From Owenia fusiformis (lineage: Eukaryota > Annelida > Polychaeta > Sabellida > Oweniidae): a DNA stretch of 64,000 nucleotides. Made by a program: the position numbers and the translations under genes. The stretch's first letter is position 1. Every line of letters starts with the position of its first letter. The stretch is from positions 34,069,366 to 34,133,365 of the forward strand of contig CAIIXF020000001.1 of NCBI GenBank assembly GCA_903813345.2, given 5' to 3'. The notes under the pieces were generated by a model. The model was given only the letters and a program-made list of their open reading frames with translations, did no database searches and was not told where the DNA came from. Positions 44,458-54,991 of this stretch are shown in pieces.

Positions 44458-44568
44458 CTAGTAAGCAGCTGAGTAGGTAGCTGAGTAAGTAGCTGAGTAG
44501 GTAGCTGAGTAAGTAGCTGAGTAGGTACCTAAGTAGGTAGCCGAGTAGGTATGTAGGTAAGTAAGTAG
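44458..44568. repeat. (GTAGCTGAGTAG)n microsatellite
   Basis: About nine imperfect 12-bp units, grading into 'gtaggtaagtaagtagg'. It abuts the inverted relative of the 0.1-2.3 kb repeat. Confidence 0.92.
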
Positions 44569-44770
44569 GAATTTTTGACCGGAAGTTGGATTGAAATTTG
44601 GTTTGCAGATTCGGATTCCTGAGAAAATTCTACCCTTAATTCATAACTCATAAGTTAAATTATGAGAACTTTTTATTTTGACCTACTTTACGGACACCAT
44701 ATCTCAAAAGTGGGTCAAAATACTTTCTGACGGCAAAAGGCTCTCACTATTAGCACACTCTTTGCTAACC
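44569..44770 (-). repeat. Inverted copy of the 0.1-2.3 kb repeat unit
   Basis: 'ggtttgcagattcggattcctgagaaaattctaccc', 'tcataactcat', 'cggacaccatatctcaaaagtgggtcaaaatac' and 'cggcaaaaggct' are the complement of about 540-690 and 860-1010. Confidence 0.88.
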
Positions 44771-45377
44771 ATGGTTTAATCGTATGACAAGCACCATTTT
44801 TATGTTTAATCACAATATGTTCATTGACAGGGTCATTTAATAGTATGTCATTCAGGTTTCAGACAGATTTGACTAACACTCTTTGATAAATCATGAAATT
44901 AAGTGACTATTGCAAGCTTTTAGCATAGCACTCAAAGGAAGGCTGGCCCATGATGAATAGACGTGACATCTATTATGTCAGCTTTATTCAGCTTTATTTA
45001 GCTATTTAGAAACTATACTATTCATTATACGTCCATTGCAGGCCAAACATGTTTCAATGTGGATATTGTAATGCACACGAGAATACATTCGATTCGTATA
45101 TTGATCATACATTAATTGAACATGGAGATTTTCCTGTACACTTGTCCCAAACCTGTGGAATAGACTAGATGCGAGTAGAAATTATCTTGATTTACGTCAT
45201 CAAATATTCAAAATTCAGTCAAAGTGATGTCATATTTGAAATCTACATGTATAAATACATCTAAAAATATGGTTTCGAAAGTTGTTTATCAACTTTGAAA
45301 ATCTTTTTTTAAATATTTTTGAAAATAATTAAAAAATGTAAAAAGAATATCACTTTTCAAACCATCGAATATCTTTT

Positions 45378-45720
45378 TGTATCTCATACTTGAGTGGGTT
45401 TGGGGTAGATATCACCCGGGAATATATATCGTATCTGAGGAGCGGGCAGGATATATTGTATATGTCCCGCTCCAGGCCAAATGCGGGCAGATATAATATA
45501 TCCATCCCGCTCCCGGGAATTTTTCAAAAATTTAAAAAAGTTTAAATATCAAAAGTTTTAATTTTTTAATTTTAAAATTAAATTTTTTTAAGTTTAAATG
45601 TTACAATTTCATTGTATTGAACAAAAAGAATATTACGAAAATGTTCAATATAAATATCTTGTCATCTGAAAAAGGTGGAAAAGGTTATATCTACCCTAAA
45701 CCCACTCAAGTATGAGATAC
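45378..45720. repeat. Inverted pair with 35-bp arms inside element A copy 2
   Basis: 'gtatctcatacttgagtgggtttggggtagatat' (45378-45411) and its complement (about 45686-45720). Between them are 'gagcgggcaggatatattgtatatgtcccgctcc', itself a hairpin, and an AT-only tract. Confidence 0.8.
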
Positions 45721-45729
45721 ACCAGTTAT

Positions 45730-45870
45730 GCACGGTCGGTTTGGATACATGGAATATCCCTTGGGATATACAATACATCTTCCCTCGGTCCCTTCGGTCC
45801 CTCGGGAAGATATATTGTATATCCCTCGGGATATTCCCTGTATCCAAAACCTCCCAGTGCATAACCCCTA
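45730..45870. repeat. ~140-bp palindrome with nested apex
   Basis: 'ggatacatggaatatcccttgggatatacaatacatctt' pairs with 'aagatatattgtatatccctcgggatattccctgtatcc'. The apex 'ccctcggtcccttcggtccctcggg' is itself repetitive and self-complementary. Open frames on both strands here are reflections of the palindrome. Confidence 0.88.
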
Positions 45871-46102
45871 TTTATCCCATGGTTGCAAGGATATAGGTCG
45901 AATATCACACAAAGATATATTTGATATGTGGATCAAGATACCATATTTTAGCAAAAAATTCACAAACCATCGAATTTCACTTTTAAACTATCGAATATCA
46001 CGTCTTAAAAAGTGATATTCGATGGTTTGAAAAGTGATATTCGATGGTTTCGCCTTTTTTCAAAAAAAAATATTTTTACATTTTTTAATTATTTTCAAAA
46101 AT

Positions 46103-47572
46103 TGAATTTGAAAATATTAATTTTACAGATGAACCTGTAAGATATTTAAGCATATATATAGGTCACAATGAAGATAAATGTTATGATTTAAATTGGAATG
46201 AGAAAATAAATGACCTTGAAAAAATTCTTGATTCTTGGAAAAAAAGACACCTTACCTTATTTGGAAAAATCACTGTTATAAAATCTTTAGCTATATCAAA
46301 ACTTATCTACTCAGCATCAATTTTATCTTATAAAGAAGAAATTATAAAGCGAATAAACAACTTGATATTCAACTTTTTATGGAATGGCAAGAAAGACAAG
46401 ATTAGGCGAACTATTATGATAAACAATATAGACAATGGCTAAATGCTCTTAAAGCTGTATGGATTACCCGTATATACGACAAAAACAATATGTTTAACAA
46501 AATTCAATACTTTTATTTTGACAAACTTGCTCCAAGTTTGGATATTTTGTTAAAAATGAATGTATTTTCTAAAGACCAGCTTGAGGGATTACCTATTTTC
46601 TACAAACAAGTTTTGAAAGCATTCAATAGCTGTAAAGATCTTGATGAAATAAAAAATCTGAAACACCATGAAATAGTCCAGCAAACCATATGGAATAACA
46701 GATTATTTCAATTAAAAGGCAAACCACTTTTCTTTAAATCTTGGATAGATAGTGGTATTATTTATGTCAAAGATCTTATCATTCGAAATGATTTTTTAAA
46801 TGTAAACTATATTCTAGAAAAATTGAGGAATAAAATAAATTGGATTTCAGAATATTTTCAAGTCTCAATTGCAATGAAATCAATAAAAAAAATCATTAAC
46901 ATAGAACAAGCAAACTTCACAAATATATCAAGAAAACTCAATTTCAAAGTAAAAAATGTTCAATTAGATTTTAGAGGCCAAAAATCCAATTTCTTTTATA
47001 ACATATTGAAGAATAAAAAATCTGAAAAATGGTTTGTCTCAAAAAAATGGGAAAAAGATTTCTGTATAACAAATCAATGTAAAATAGATGAAATAAATTG
47101 GCAGAATTTTTTTGTTAGCAAGATCATCAAGATTAAAGACAAAAAAGTTGCCAATTTTAATTTCAAACTAATTAATAACATACTTCCTGGGTTAACTGAC
47201 TTATTTATCTATGGTATAACAAATTATTATCATTGTAGTATTTGCAATCACTTATGTGATTTGAAACATATTCTTTTTGAATGTTGTTTGTCAAAGGATA
47301 TATGGAAATTTTTATACAACACATGTGGTCTCAATATTTCGTATAGAAAAATAATAATTGGTTATAATGGCCAAGACTCTCAAACTAATTTTCTGAATTA
47401 TTTTACAAGTATAGTTGCTTACAGCATTTACAAATCCTACATTTTAGAACTGAATAGTAAAGAACAAAGAACATTTGAAAAGATACTTTTTATGTTAAAA
47501 TATGAAATTAATTGTAGAAAAAATGTGTATTATTGTTCCAAATGGAATTTATTATCCAAACTACTGCAATGA
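46103..47572 (+). pseudogene. LINE ORF2 C-terminal half (RT thumb to C terminus)
   Basis: First frame: 'PVRYLSIYIGHNEDKCYDL', 'SWKKRHLTLFGKITVIKSLA', 'FNFLWNGKKDKI', ending at a frame break near 46438. From there 'ALKAVWITRIYDKNN' continues into a 360-codon open frame (46490-47572). Within it 'FYKQVLKAFNSCKD', 'KINWISEYFQV' and the C-terminal cysteine motif 'CSICNHLCDLKHILFECCLS' are typical of L1/Tx1 ORF2 tails, where the Cys/His motif helps bind RNA. The endonuclease and catalytic RT blocks are absent because of 5' truncation. Only one disabling frame break suggests a fairly recent insertion. Confidence 0.9.
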
Positions 47573-47660
47573 GATTATGTAAACCTGTTTTTTTAAATCA
47601 TGTACTGTCTATATATTTAGTAAATGAATGAAATAAAGACTATTTAAAAAAAAAAAAAAA
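47573..47660 (+). terminator. LINE 3' UTR and poly-A end
   Basis: Short AT-rich 3' UTR with 'aataaag' at about 47631-47637, about 15 nt before the A run, then the TSD. Confidence 0.75.
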
Positions 47661-48284
47661 ATTATTTTCAAAAATATTTCTAAAATATTTAGAAGTTTCA
47701 AAATAAATTTTCAACATTTTTTTACAATTTTTTTTAATTATTTTTTCAAATTTTTTCTCAAATTATATTTTTCAACTTTTTTCGCTGATGATGATTTCCC
47801 ATGGGATAAACGTATTTTTTTCCAAAATATCAATTATATCCACTCATGGATACAAATATCTTCACTCATTCGCTGCGCTCACTTATGAAGATATCAATAT
47901 CCACTCACTCACACATACGTATTCCCGGGGAACCATAATTCAATGTCTTCAGTTGAGAATAAGTATAAGGTGAATGTGTGAATTCTGCTTGTTGTTGCAC
48001 TATTTTTATAATAAACAAGGTTCGATAAGCAACACTGAATAGACTGCAGTCATAGCTTAGTTGTAAAGAAAACAAAAGAAGTTGGGACGTGGTCATGCTT
48101 GAATACGATTTTAAATATATCGCAGTTTACATTTGTTGAAATCGGCCTGTATTAATTTCAACAGGTGATCGGTGTACAAGGGCATATATTTGAGTTATTG
48201 GTTTAATGATAAGTATGACCTATGAGTGGGTAATGTTTTACAAATGCATGAAACAAATACTCCAATGGGGTGTCTACAAAACTA

Positions 48285-49267
48285 AGACCTAAGACCTAAG
48301 ACCTACAAAACTAAGACCCCCCACGTTATAAAACTAAGACCCTGTTATAAAACTAAGACCCCCCATGTAATAAAACTAAGACCCTGTTATAAAACTAAGA
48401 CCCCCCACGTTATAAAACTAAGACCCTGTTATAAAACTAAGACCCCCCACGTAATAAAACTAAGACCCTGTTATAAAACTAAGTCCCCCCACGTTATAAA
48501 ACTAAGACCCTGTTATAAAACTAAGACCCCCCACGTTATAAAACTAAGACCCTGTTATAAAACTAAGACCCCCCACGTTATAAAACTAAGACCCCCCACT
48601 GTTATAAAACTAAGACCCCTCACGTTATAAAACTAAGACCCTGTTATAAAACTAAGACCCCCCACAGTTATAAAACTAAGACCCTGTTATAAAACTAAGA
48701 CCCCCCACGTTATAAAACTAAGACCCTGTTATAAAACTAAGACCCCCCCCCACGTTATAAAACTAAGACCCTGTTATAAAACTAAGACCCCCCACGTAAT
48801 AAAACTAAGACCCTATTATAAAACTAAGACCCCCACGTTATAAAACTAAGACCCTGTTATAAAACTAAGACCCCCCACGTTATAAAACTAAGACCCTGTT
48901 ATAAAACTAAGACCCCCACGTTATACAACTAAGACCCTGTTATAAAACTAAGACCCCCCATGTTATAAAACTAAGACCCTGTTATAAAACTAAGACCCCC
49001 CACGTTATAAAACTAAGACCCTGTTATAAAACTAAGACCCCCCACGTTATAAAACTAAGACCCTATTATAAAACTAAGACCCCCACGTTATAAAACTAAG
49101 ACCCTGTTATAAAACTAAGACCCCCACGTTATAAAACCAAGACCCTGTTATAAAACTAAAACCCCCCACGTTATAAAACTAAGACCCTGTTATAAAACTA
49201 AGACCCCCCACGTAATAAAACTAAGACCCTGTTATAAAACTAAGACCCCCCACGTTATAAAACTAAG
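48285..49267. repeat. Left array of 42-bp satellite unit (~23 copies)
   Basis: Each unit is a 23-bp half 'ccccccacgttataaaactaaga' plus a 19-bp half 'ccctgttataaaactaaga'. Variation is mostly in C-run length and acgtt/acgta. The shared 'ttataaaactaaga' means the unit itself arose by duplication. Confidence 0.95.
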
Positions 49268-49840
49268 ATTCAGTCACCGTGCCTTGCTCTGCTCGCCACA
49301 AGGTAGTCTTGCCTCTGGGCCTTGTGTTCCCCAGTAACATACAGATTCTACAAAATATAGTCTTGCTTCTGGTCCTTGTGTTCCCTTCTAATATACAGAT
49401 TCTCCCCACTAACATAAAGATTCTACAAAAGGTAGTCTTGCTTCTGGTCCTTGTGTTCCCTTCTAATATACAGATTCTCCCCACTAACATAAAGATTCTA
49501 CAAAAGGTAGTCTTGCTTCTGGTCCTTGTGTTCCCTTCTCACATACAGAATCTACACATGGTAGTCTTACCTCTGGCCCTTGTTTACCCTAGTAAAATAC
49601 ACATATGGTAGTCTTGCCACTGACCCTTTATTCCCTAGTAACATACACATATACATAATTTTAAGGTAGTCTCGGCTCTATCCCTCGAGTTCCCCAGTAA
49701 CATACAGGTCTAAGACCCTGTTATAAAAGGACCAGAAGCAAGACTATCTTTTGTAGAATCTGTATATGTTACTGGGGAACACAAGGCCCAGAGGCAAGAC
49801 TACCTTGTGGCGAGCAGAGCAAGGCACGGTGACTGATTCT
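49268..49840. repeat. Core of the foldback: inverted ends and ~73-bp tandem repeats
   Basis: 'attcagtcaccgtgccttgctctgctcgccacaagg' at the left is matched by its complement just before 49840. The inner loop has three or four copies of a ~73-bp unit with 'cttgcttctggtccttgtgttccc' and 'ctaacataaagattctacaaaa'. Confidence 0.9.
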
Positions 49841-50400
49841 TATAACAGGGTCTTAGTTTTATTATGTGGGGGTCTTAGTTTTATAACAGGGTCTTAGTTT
49901 TATTACGTGGGGGTCTTAGTTTTATAACAGGGTCTTAGTTTTATAACGTGGGGGGTCTTAGTTTTATAACAGGGTCTTAGTTTTATAACGTGGGGGTTCT
50001 TAGTTTTATAACATGGTCTTAGTTTTATAACGTGGGGGTCTTAGTTTTATAACAGGGTCTTAGTTTTATAACGTGGGGGGTCTTAGTTTTATAACAGGGT
50101 CCTAGTTTTATAACGTGGGGGGTCTTAGTTTTATAACAGGGTCTTAGTTTTATTACATGGGGGGTCTTAGTTTTATAACAGGGTCTTAGTTTTATAACGT
50201 GGGGGTCTTAGTTTTATAACAGGGTCTTAGTTTTATAACGTGGGGGGTCTTAGTTTTATAACAGGGTCTTAGTTTTATTACATTGGGGGTCTTAGTTTTA
50301 TAACAGGGTCTTAGTTTTATTACATGGGGGGTCTTAGTTTTATAACAGGGTCTTAGTTGTATAACGTGGGGGGTCTTAGTTTTGTAGGTCTTAGGTCTTA
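49840..50400. repeat. Right array of the 42-bp satellite unit, inverted (~13 copies)
   Basis: Complement of the left array, about 0.43 kb shorter. Unequal array lengths indicate independent expansion or contraction after formation. Confidence 0.95.
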
Positions 50401-50576
50401 GGTCTTAGTTTTGTAGACACCCTACTCCAATGGCCTAATCTCAATTTACCTGCATAAACTATTACATTGAAATGATGGTCATTTGCTCTCTAACTTCCGC
50501 ACCGCATACGTAACTTCGTAACAATTCATGATCAATAAGCCAAGACAGGACCGCTATAATCGCTACATGCCAGTGA

Positions 50577-51334
50577 ACTAATACATTTTTGGGTGCTAGC
50601 TTACTCTAAATGAAGCATGATATCCACGGATGAGTAAATATCGATTATTTAAACAAAAGTGCAAAATTCTGCATTCACATATTTCGACTAGCCACAGTGA
50701 TTTCTTTGCTTTAATTGTGAATTTGTGCACTGTGGAGGAAAAGTTTCTGAAAATCATTTAAATTACAATATAGGCCTGAATAGTTTTTAAAACTGTATTT
50801 TAGGGGGCGTCTTGCGTACTGCTAGTAGAAGTTGTGGTTCCAGGGGTTGCGAGCGGAGCGTACGCAGCCCTTAGAATTTAGTTGTCACGGCATATATTCG
50901 ACTACCTTCTTGGATTTATGGATTAGCGCATTATCTAAGTCGATTATAGCGTTCCTAAATAGCTCTAACTGCCTTTTGGTCAACAAATCATGATGCCATA
51001 ATATCACCTCATGCAGACAGATCGACTAAAATTACAGTCGTATGATGTGAGACTCGACATTCACTAGGAAACTTGAAATAATTTGTCACCCATGGAGCAA
51101 ATCAATTTTTACAATTAATAAATGGTGAATGACAGCCAAATTGAGTTTTATAAGTATGAGAATAGCATGATGTCTTGATATGTCAAGGTAAGGCCGTTTG
51201 AAAAGTGATTGTGGTGACTGAAAAAACGATGTAAAGATAAAACCGCAACGAAATATTGGTATAGATTTCTTTGAAGAACTAAAAAATATACATCACATCG
51301 AATTTTCCAAAACACAAAAAACATGTATAAATTG
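50577..51334. other. No gene; one dispersed repeat fragment
   Basis: About 50618-50700 matches 18614-18745 in part ('acggatgagtaaata', 'cgactagccacagtg'). Nothing else supported. Confidence 0.55.
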
Positions 51335-51535
51335 TAAGGCATTAACATTAGTCTAGTATATGTCACACAACTCACGCAACTATTATTCGAACTTATGATC
51401 GGACATTAGTATGATACTAGTATTAAATTATTATCTTGAAGTACACATCATACTTATGTCCGATCATAAGTTCGAATAATAGTTGTGTTTCAAATATTAA
51501 TTGTATGACATACACGAGACCAATGTTAATGCTAC
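51335..51535. repeat. ~200-bp imperfect palindrome
   Basis: 'attattcgaacttatgatcggacattagtatga' pairs with 'tcatacttatgtccgatcataagttcgaataat', and further out 'aaggcattaacattagtctagtatatgtcaca' pairs with 'tatgacatacacgagaccaatgttaatgct'. Confidence 0.85.
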
Positions 51536-51578
51536 CAGGGGGAATCGGACCTGCAGGCCTTACTATAAACACTGTGTA

Positions 51579-51827
51579 TACAGGGTGTTTCATAATGACC
51601 GTCCCCCCATCATCCACCAATCCTAAATAGCAGACCCATATTTGTTATACATCACATGAAAGCTTGTTCAATTCTGGACTTATTGAAACAACTTTGATTA
51701 AGCCCTACAGTTTTTACAACTTGAGACATACATGTATCTCTACAAAGGAAATCCCATGTTATAATCAACGCAATCACTATTCAAACGAGTTACCTTGAAA
51801 TATCAAGGCGTCGTACTTTTCTCATAG
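51579..51827. mobile_element. One end of a TA-flanked MITE-like element
   Basis: TA then CAGGGTGTTTCATAATGACC, the terminus seen on the 15535-15753 element, but the interior differs and no matching opposite end is found in the next 250 bp. Confidence 0.45.
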
Positions 51828-52319
51828 TGGAGAGGTTAAGCAAATACGGTTTTTCAAAACGTATACGTAAACGCAAAGTACATTGAATCAACATAGGATT
51901 GTATCGCTTTAGTCTACTTCAGATACCCGTTCAACTTCAAAGTTGCGTGTTTAGAACGGGAGATTTTAAATTTCCACGTTGCTATCAACGGGAATCATTA
52001 TACTCATGTCTGTTGAATACTATCCTTGGAATTTTGATTTCGATGCAAAGTATAATTCTTTCTGAAGAAGATGATGTATGTAACGCATGATTTAACTCCA
52101 ATAATCTTACGAAACGAGCTCGTTTAAAATATGTATTAGAAAACCAGCTATTGAACTTCATCAATGGCATACTATGTAATCATTACAAGCTATGGTGTAG
52201 TCTAAACAAACACCAGAGCTGGACGGCTATTTATGTGTGAACTCTACATGTATTTGTATAGGTACGATTGATACGTTTAAATTGCGTTTTGGATTTTATA
52301 CGGTAGCTTAACCTCTCCA
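51828..52319. mobile_element. 492-bp element with 14-bp TIRs
   Basis: Ends TGGAGAGGTTAAGC and GCTTAACCTCTCCA, followed inward by similar 'aatacggt'/'taccgtat' and 'aaacgtat' segments in inverted order. The terminus is shared with the repeats at 2913, 7376 and 14490. No clear target duplication, no ORF. Confidence 0.7.
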
Positions 52320-53284
52320 TTTTTAGAACTCAACTGTCATTCACCATTTATAAAGCAGTAAAACCGATTTGCTTTATGGGTGGCAAAATTTTCCCCGGTG
52401 AATCTCGCATCATACGTATGAATGTAGTTTTAGGCGATCCGTCTGCATGGGATGTTATATTAGAGATTTTACATTTTGGCATGCCATCTCCTGATACCTT
52501 GGTGAACTAAGTCATGTGATCATTTATATCCAATCAGAATGCATTTCTGCCATATAGTGATAGCATAGTGATCCAAAGCTAAACCAAGGTGTAGGAAGGG
52601 TTTATATTATCATATAGAAGGGGTGCACTTTTCTAATTGGCTATGGTTGACATGCATGTTTGCAAACTTAGTACTTGCATCAAGAGCTCTGACTGGCATC
52701 CTAACAAAATAAATTTATACAACACTGATGCCTGGGTCACATTTGCTCCGTTTGTTCAATATTGTATTCAATTTTGAACAAAATACTCAATCGGCATGGC
52801 GCCGTAGTGAAAATCGTAGCAATCTGCATTAGGACTTGTACACAGTGTATACCAATTAATAGCCCATTTTCAGCATAGCAATTTCTAAGAAGGGTTTCCA
52901 AAATGCTCCATCATGAAATACCTTGACCCTCTCTTCTTACATGATAGACACAGACATGTTTCTAGAAGCGATGTGTACCAGAATGAAAGCTCTGGTTTCT
53001 TCCTAACTTGGCGGGAGGTTGCAAAGTACTTTCTTGATCATTAAAAATAAATGCCATTTTCACAGGAACTCTGCATTTTATGTTATTCCATTGAATATTT
53101 ATCTGCATGCTCGAAGTTAAGTAAGTTAAGAAGATCAGATTCTTTATAACCAAATCTATTTGATATTCAAAATCTAAGTAAACCTATCTTTCTGAAGAAC
53201 CAACTATCTATCATATTACTCAGATTGGATTAATCAATATTCTCATACTCTCTCTAGTTTGTATGAATGAATGGCCCTAAACAT
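52320..53284. other. No gene recognised
   Basis: AT-rich; no supported ORF, RNA gene or element end. Confidence 0.55.
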
Positions 53285-53610
53285 CATGTGAAAGACTTCT
53301 CAGAAAATGTGCCCAATATATTACTCTAAATCATACATATCATAGGAGCTTTAAATTTTGAAAAGTTGTCTGAAACAAAAAGTGTGATCATGAAAAGAGA
53401 ATGGATTGCTTTCTAAAGTAGTTTTCTCATTTTTTCTATTTTTAGGAATGAATTCAAATTTTCAAAAGCTTCTATAATTTCAAATAATATATTTGGCACA
53501 CTTTCTCAAAAATGCAATAGATGCTGTCTGGTGACCTTTCTAAAAGTCCAACTTTTAACTGTTTTTTAGTCGAAACTAGGTTAATTTCCCATGTGCCAAA
53601 ACCAATATTT
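53285..53610. repeat. Diverged relative of the 54.3-55.0 kb foldback
   Basis: 'cagaaaatgtgcccaatatattactctaaat' and later 'atatttggcacactttctcaaaaatgcaa..agatgctgtctggtgacctttct' mirror the inner arms of the element at 54281-54987, with more substitutions. Confidence 0.65.
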
Positions 53611-53639
53611 TATTGTTTTATTTACTTTCTGTGTATGTG

Positions 53640-54260
53640 TGTATGGACTACTATTTATATTATTTCCAGTGTATATATGAAACAATAAATTTTAACTATG
53701 TGTATTGACAATATCATGTACTTTCTCCAGTGTGTATTAGAAAATAGTATGTACTTTCACTAGTTATTTAACCAATACTCTGTACGTTCATACACACTGG
53801 AGAAAGTACATAGTATTTGTTCATACAAAATGTGTGTTCATAAACAATGGAGTACATGATATTTGTTCATACATACTGGAGAAGGTATATACACAGGCGT
53901 GTTGGTTCATATACATGTCCATACTGGCGAAAGAGCGTAATGTCTCTTCATACACATTATAGATATTGTAGTACATTAAATTCGTTCATACTCACTGGTT
54001 TAGGTACATTTTATTCGTCCTGACACATTGATTAATTAACAAAATATTGAAAACACGGAAGAGAATGAACAACGTTTTGGTTCATGCACAATGGAGAAAG
54101 TACAAATCATTTGCTTATGCATGTTGGCGAATGGACACAAAATATTTGTTCATACATGCAGGAGAAAGTACAAAAAATGTGTTCATTAAAAGTGGAGAAC
54201 CCAGATTATATACTTTCTCCAGTTTGTATGAACAAATTCATCAATGTGTTTCATGCAACA
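53640..54260. repeat. Degenerate ~30-bp tandem repeat 'ttcatacacactggagaaagtacat'
   Basis: The phrase or its complement recurs many times with irregular spacing ('catactggagaaggtatat', 'catgcaggagaaagtacaa'). Small open frames at 54.05-54.27 kb come from it. Confidence 0.75.
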
Positions 54261-54280
54261 CATTTTAATTTGTAATTTAA

Positions 54281-54987
54281 GGTGCTATGTAAGAAACAGA
54301 AATGACAAAACAAAAAATGTCAAAACCATGCTGGATTCTGAAATTTTTTGAACCAAGATAACAGAGTTCTGTCTGGACCTCCAGTCAGTTTAACCGGGAA
54401 CACAAGGAAAATGGTCAGAATGACCATAAACATGATGAAATAACCTTTTCAGCCCTCTGAAAATGTGACTGAAAAATAGCTAAAAGTAGGTGCTCAGGAA
54501 AGGTCAATGAACAGAATCTCTTGATTTTTTCAGAAAATGTGTCTAATATATTGCTCTAAATGATACAATCTTTGAAATTTTAAAAATTGTCTGAAACAAT
54601 AATTGCTGTAGTTAAAAGGAAAATAGATCGATTTTAGATTCAGTTTTTTTCTTTTTTTCTTTTTCTGAGAATGTTATGAATTTTTTTTTAATTGTATCAT
54701 TTAGAGTAATATATTGGACACATTTTCTGAAAAAGTCAAAAGATTCTCTTCAGTGACCTTTCCTGAGCACCTACTCTTAGCTAGGGCTGAAAAGGTTATT
54801 TCATCATGTTTATGGTCATTCTGACCATTTTCGATCCTTGTGTTCCCGGTCATGTAAATATGTTGAACTAGTTAAACTGACTGGAGGTCCAAACAGAACT
54901 CTGTTATCTTGATTCAAAAAAATTTCAAAATCCAGCATGGTTTTGACATTTTTTGTTTTGTCATTTCCTGTTAACTTCCATAGCACC
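54281..54987. mobile_element. 707-bp foldback element flanked by TTAA
   Basis: Arms of about 300 bp (about 54281-54610 and 54680-54987) are inverted copies: ends GGTGCTATG and CATAGCACC; inside them 'aaatgacaaaacaaaaaatgtcaaaaccatgct' and its complement. TTAA at 54277-54280 and 54988-54991. TTAA duplication is used by piggyBac and Kolobok families; no transposase here. Confidence 0.8.
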
Positions 54988-54991
54988 TTAA

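Larger units (their letters stand above)
46103..47660 (+). mobile_element. 5'-truncated Tx1/L1-type LINE with poly-A and 15-bp TSD
   Basis: Flanked by ATTATTTTCAAAAAT at 46088-46102 and 47661-47675. Ends in an A run of 16 or so after an AATAAA at about 47631. Contains the 3' part of ORF2 only. Same family as the 18.95-30.4 kb LINE by matching C-terminal motifs. 5' truncation, poly-A and long TSD are the signature of target-primed reverse transcription. Confidence 0.95.
48268..50422. mobile_element. Mutator-like foldback element with satellite arms
   Basis: Ends GGGTGTCTACAAAACTAAGACC and its complement, flanked by TACTCCAATG at 48258-48267 and 50423-50432 (10-bp TSD). The unoccupied site is intact in element A copy 1 at 6267-6276. 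A 9-11 bp TSD with a G-starting terminus suits Mutator-like elements. The arms are arrays of a 42-bp unit. The loop (about 49380-49726) holds ~73-bp tandem repeats 'ggtagtcttgcttctggtcc...'. No transposase. Confidence 0.9.
45022..50576. mobile_element. Second copy of element A with two nested insertions
   Basis: Homology to 3544-6412 starts at about 45022 ('attatacgtccattgcaggcc', matching 3989) and ends with the right terminus CGCTACATGCCAGTG at 50562-50576. The left terminal ~450 bp is missing. Removing the LINE at 46103-47660 and the Mutator-like element at 48268-50422 restores alignment, e.g. 47911-48260 against 5786-6276 (with a deletion), and 50423-50576 against 6267-6412. The central palindrome-rich part differs strongly between the copies. 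Confidence 0.85.

Noticed and set aside
45662-46015. Overlapping ORFs on both strands with repeated 'IPRDIPCIQ'
   Set aside because: Reflections of the 45.73-45.87 kb palindrome.
48285-50400. CRISPR-like regular arrays
   Set aside because: The repeats are contiguous 42-bp satellite units with no variable spacers, in inverted arms with a transposon TSD; the genome is eukaryotic.
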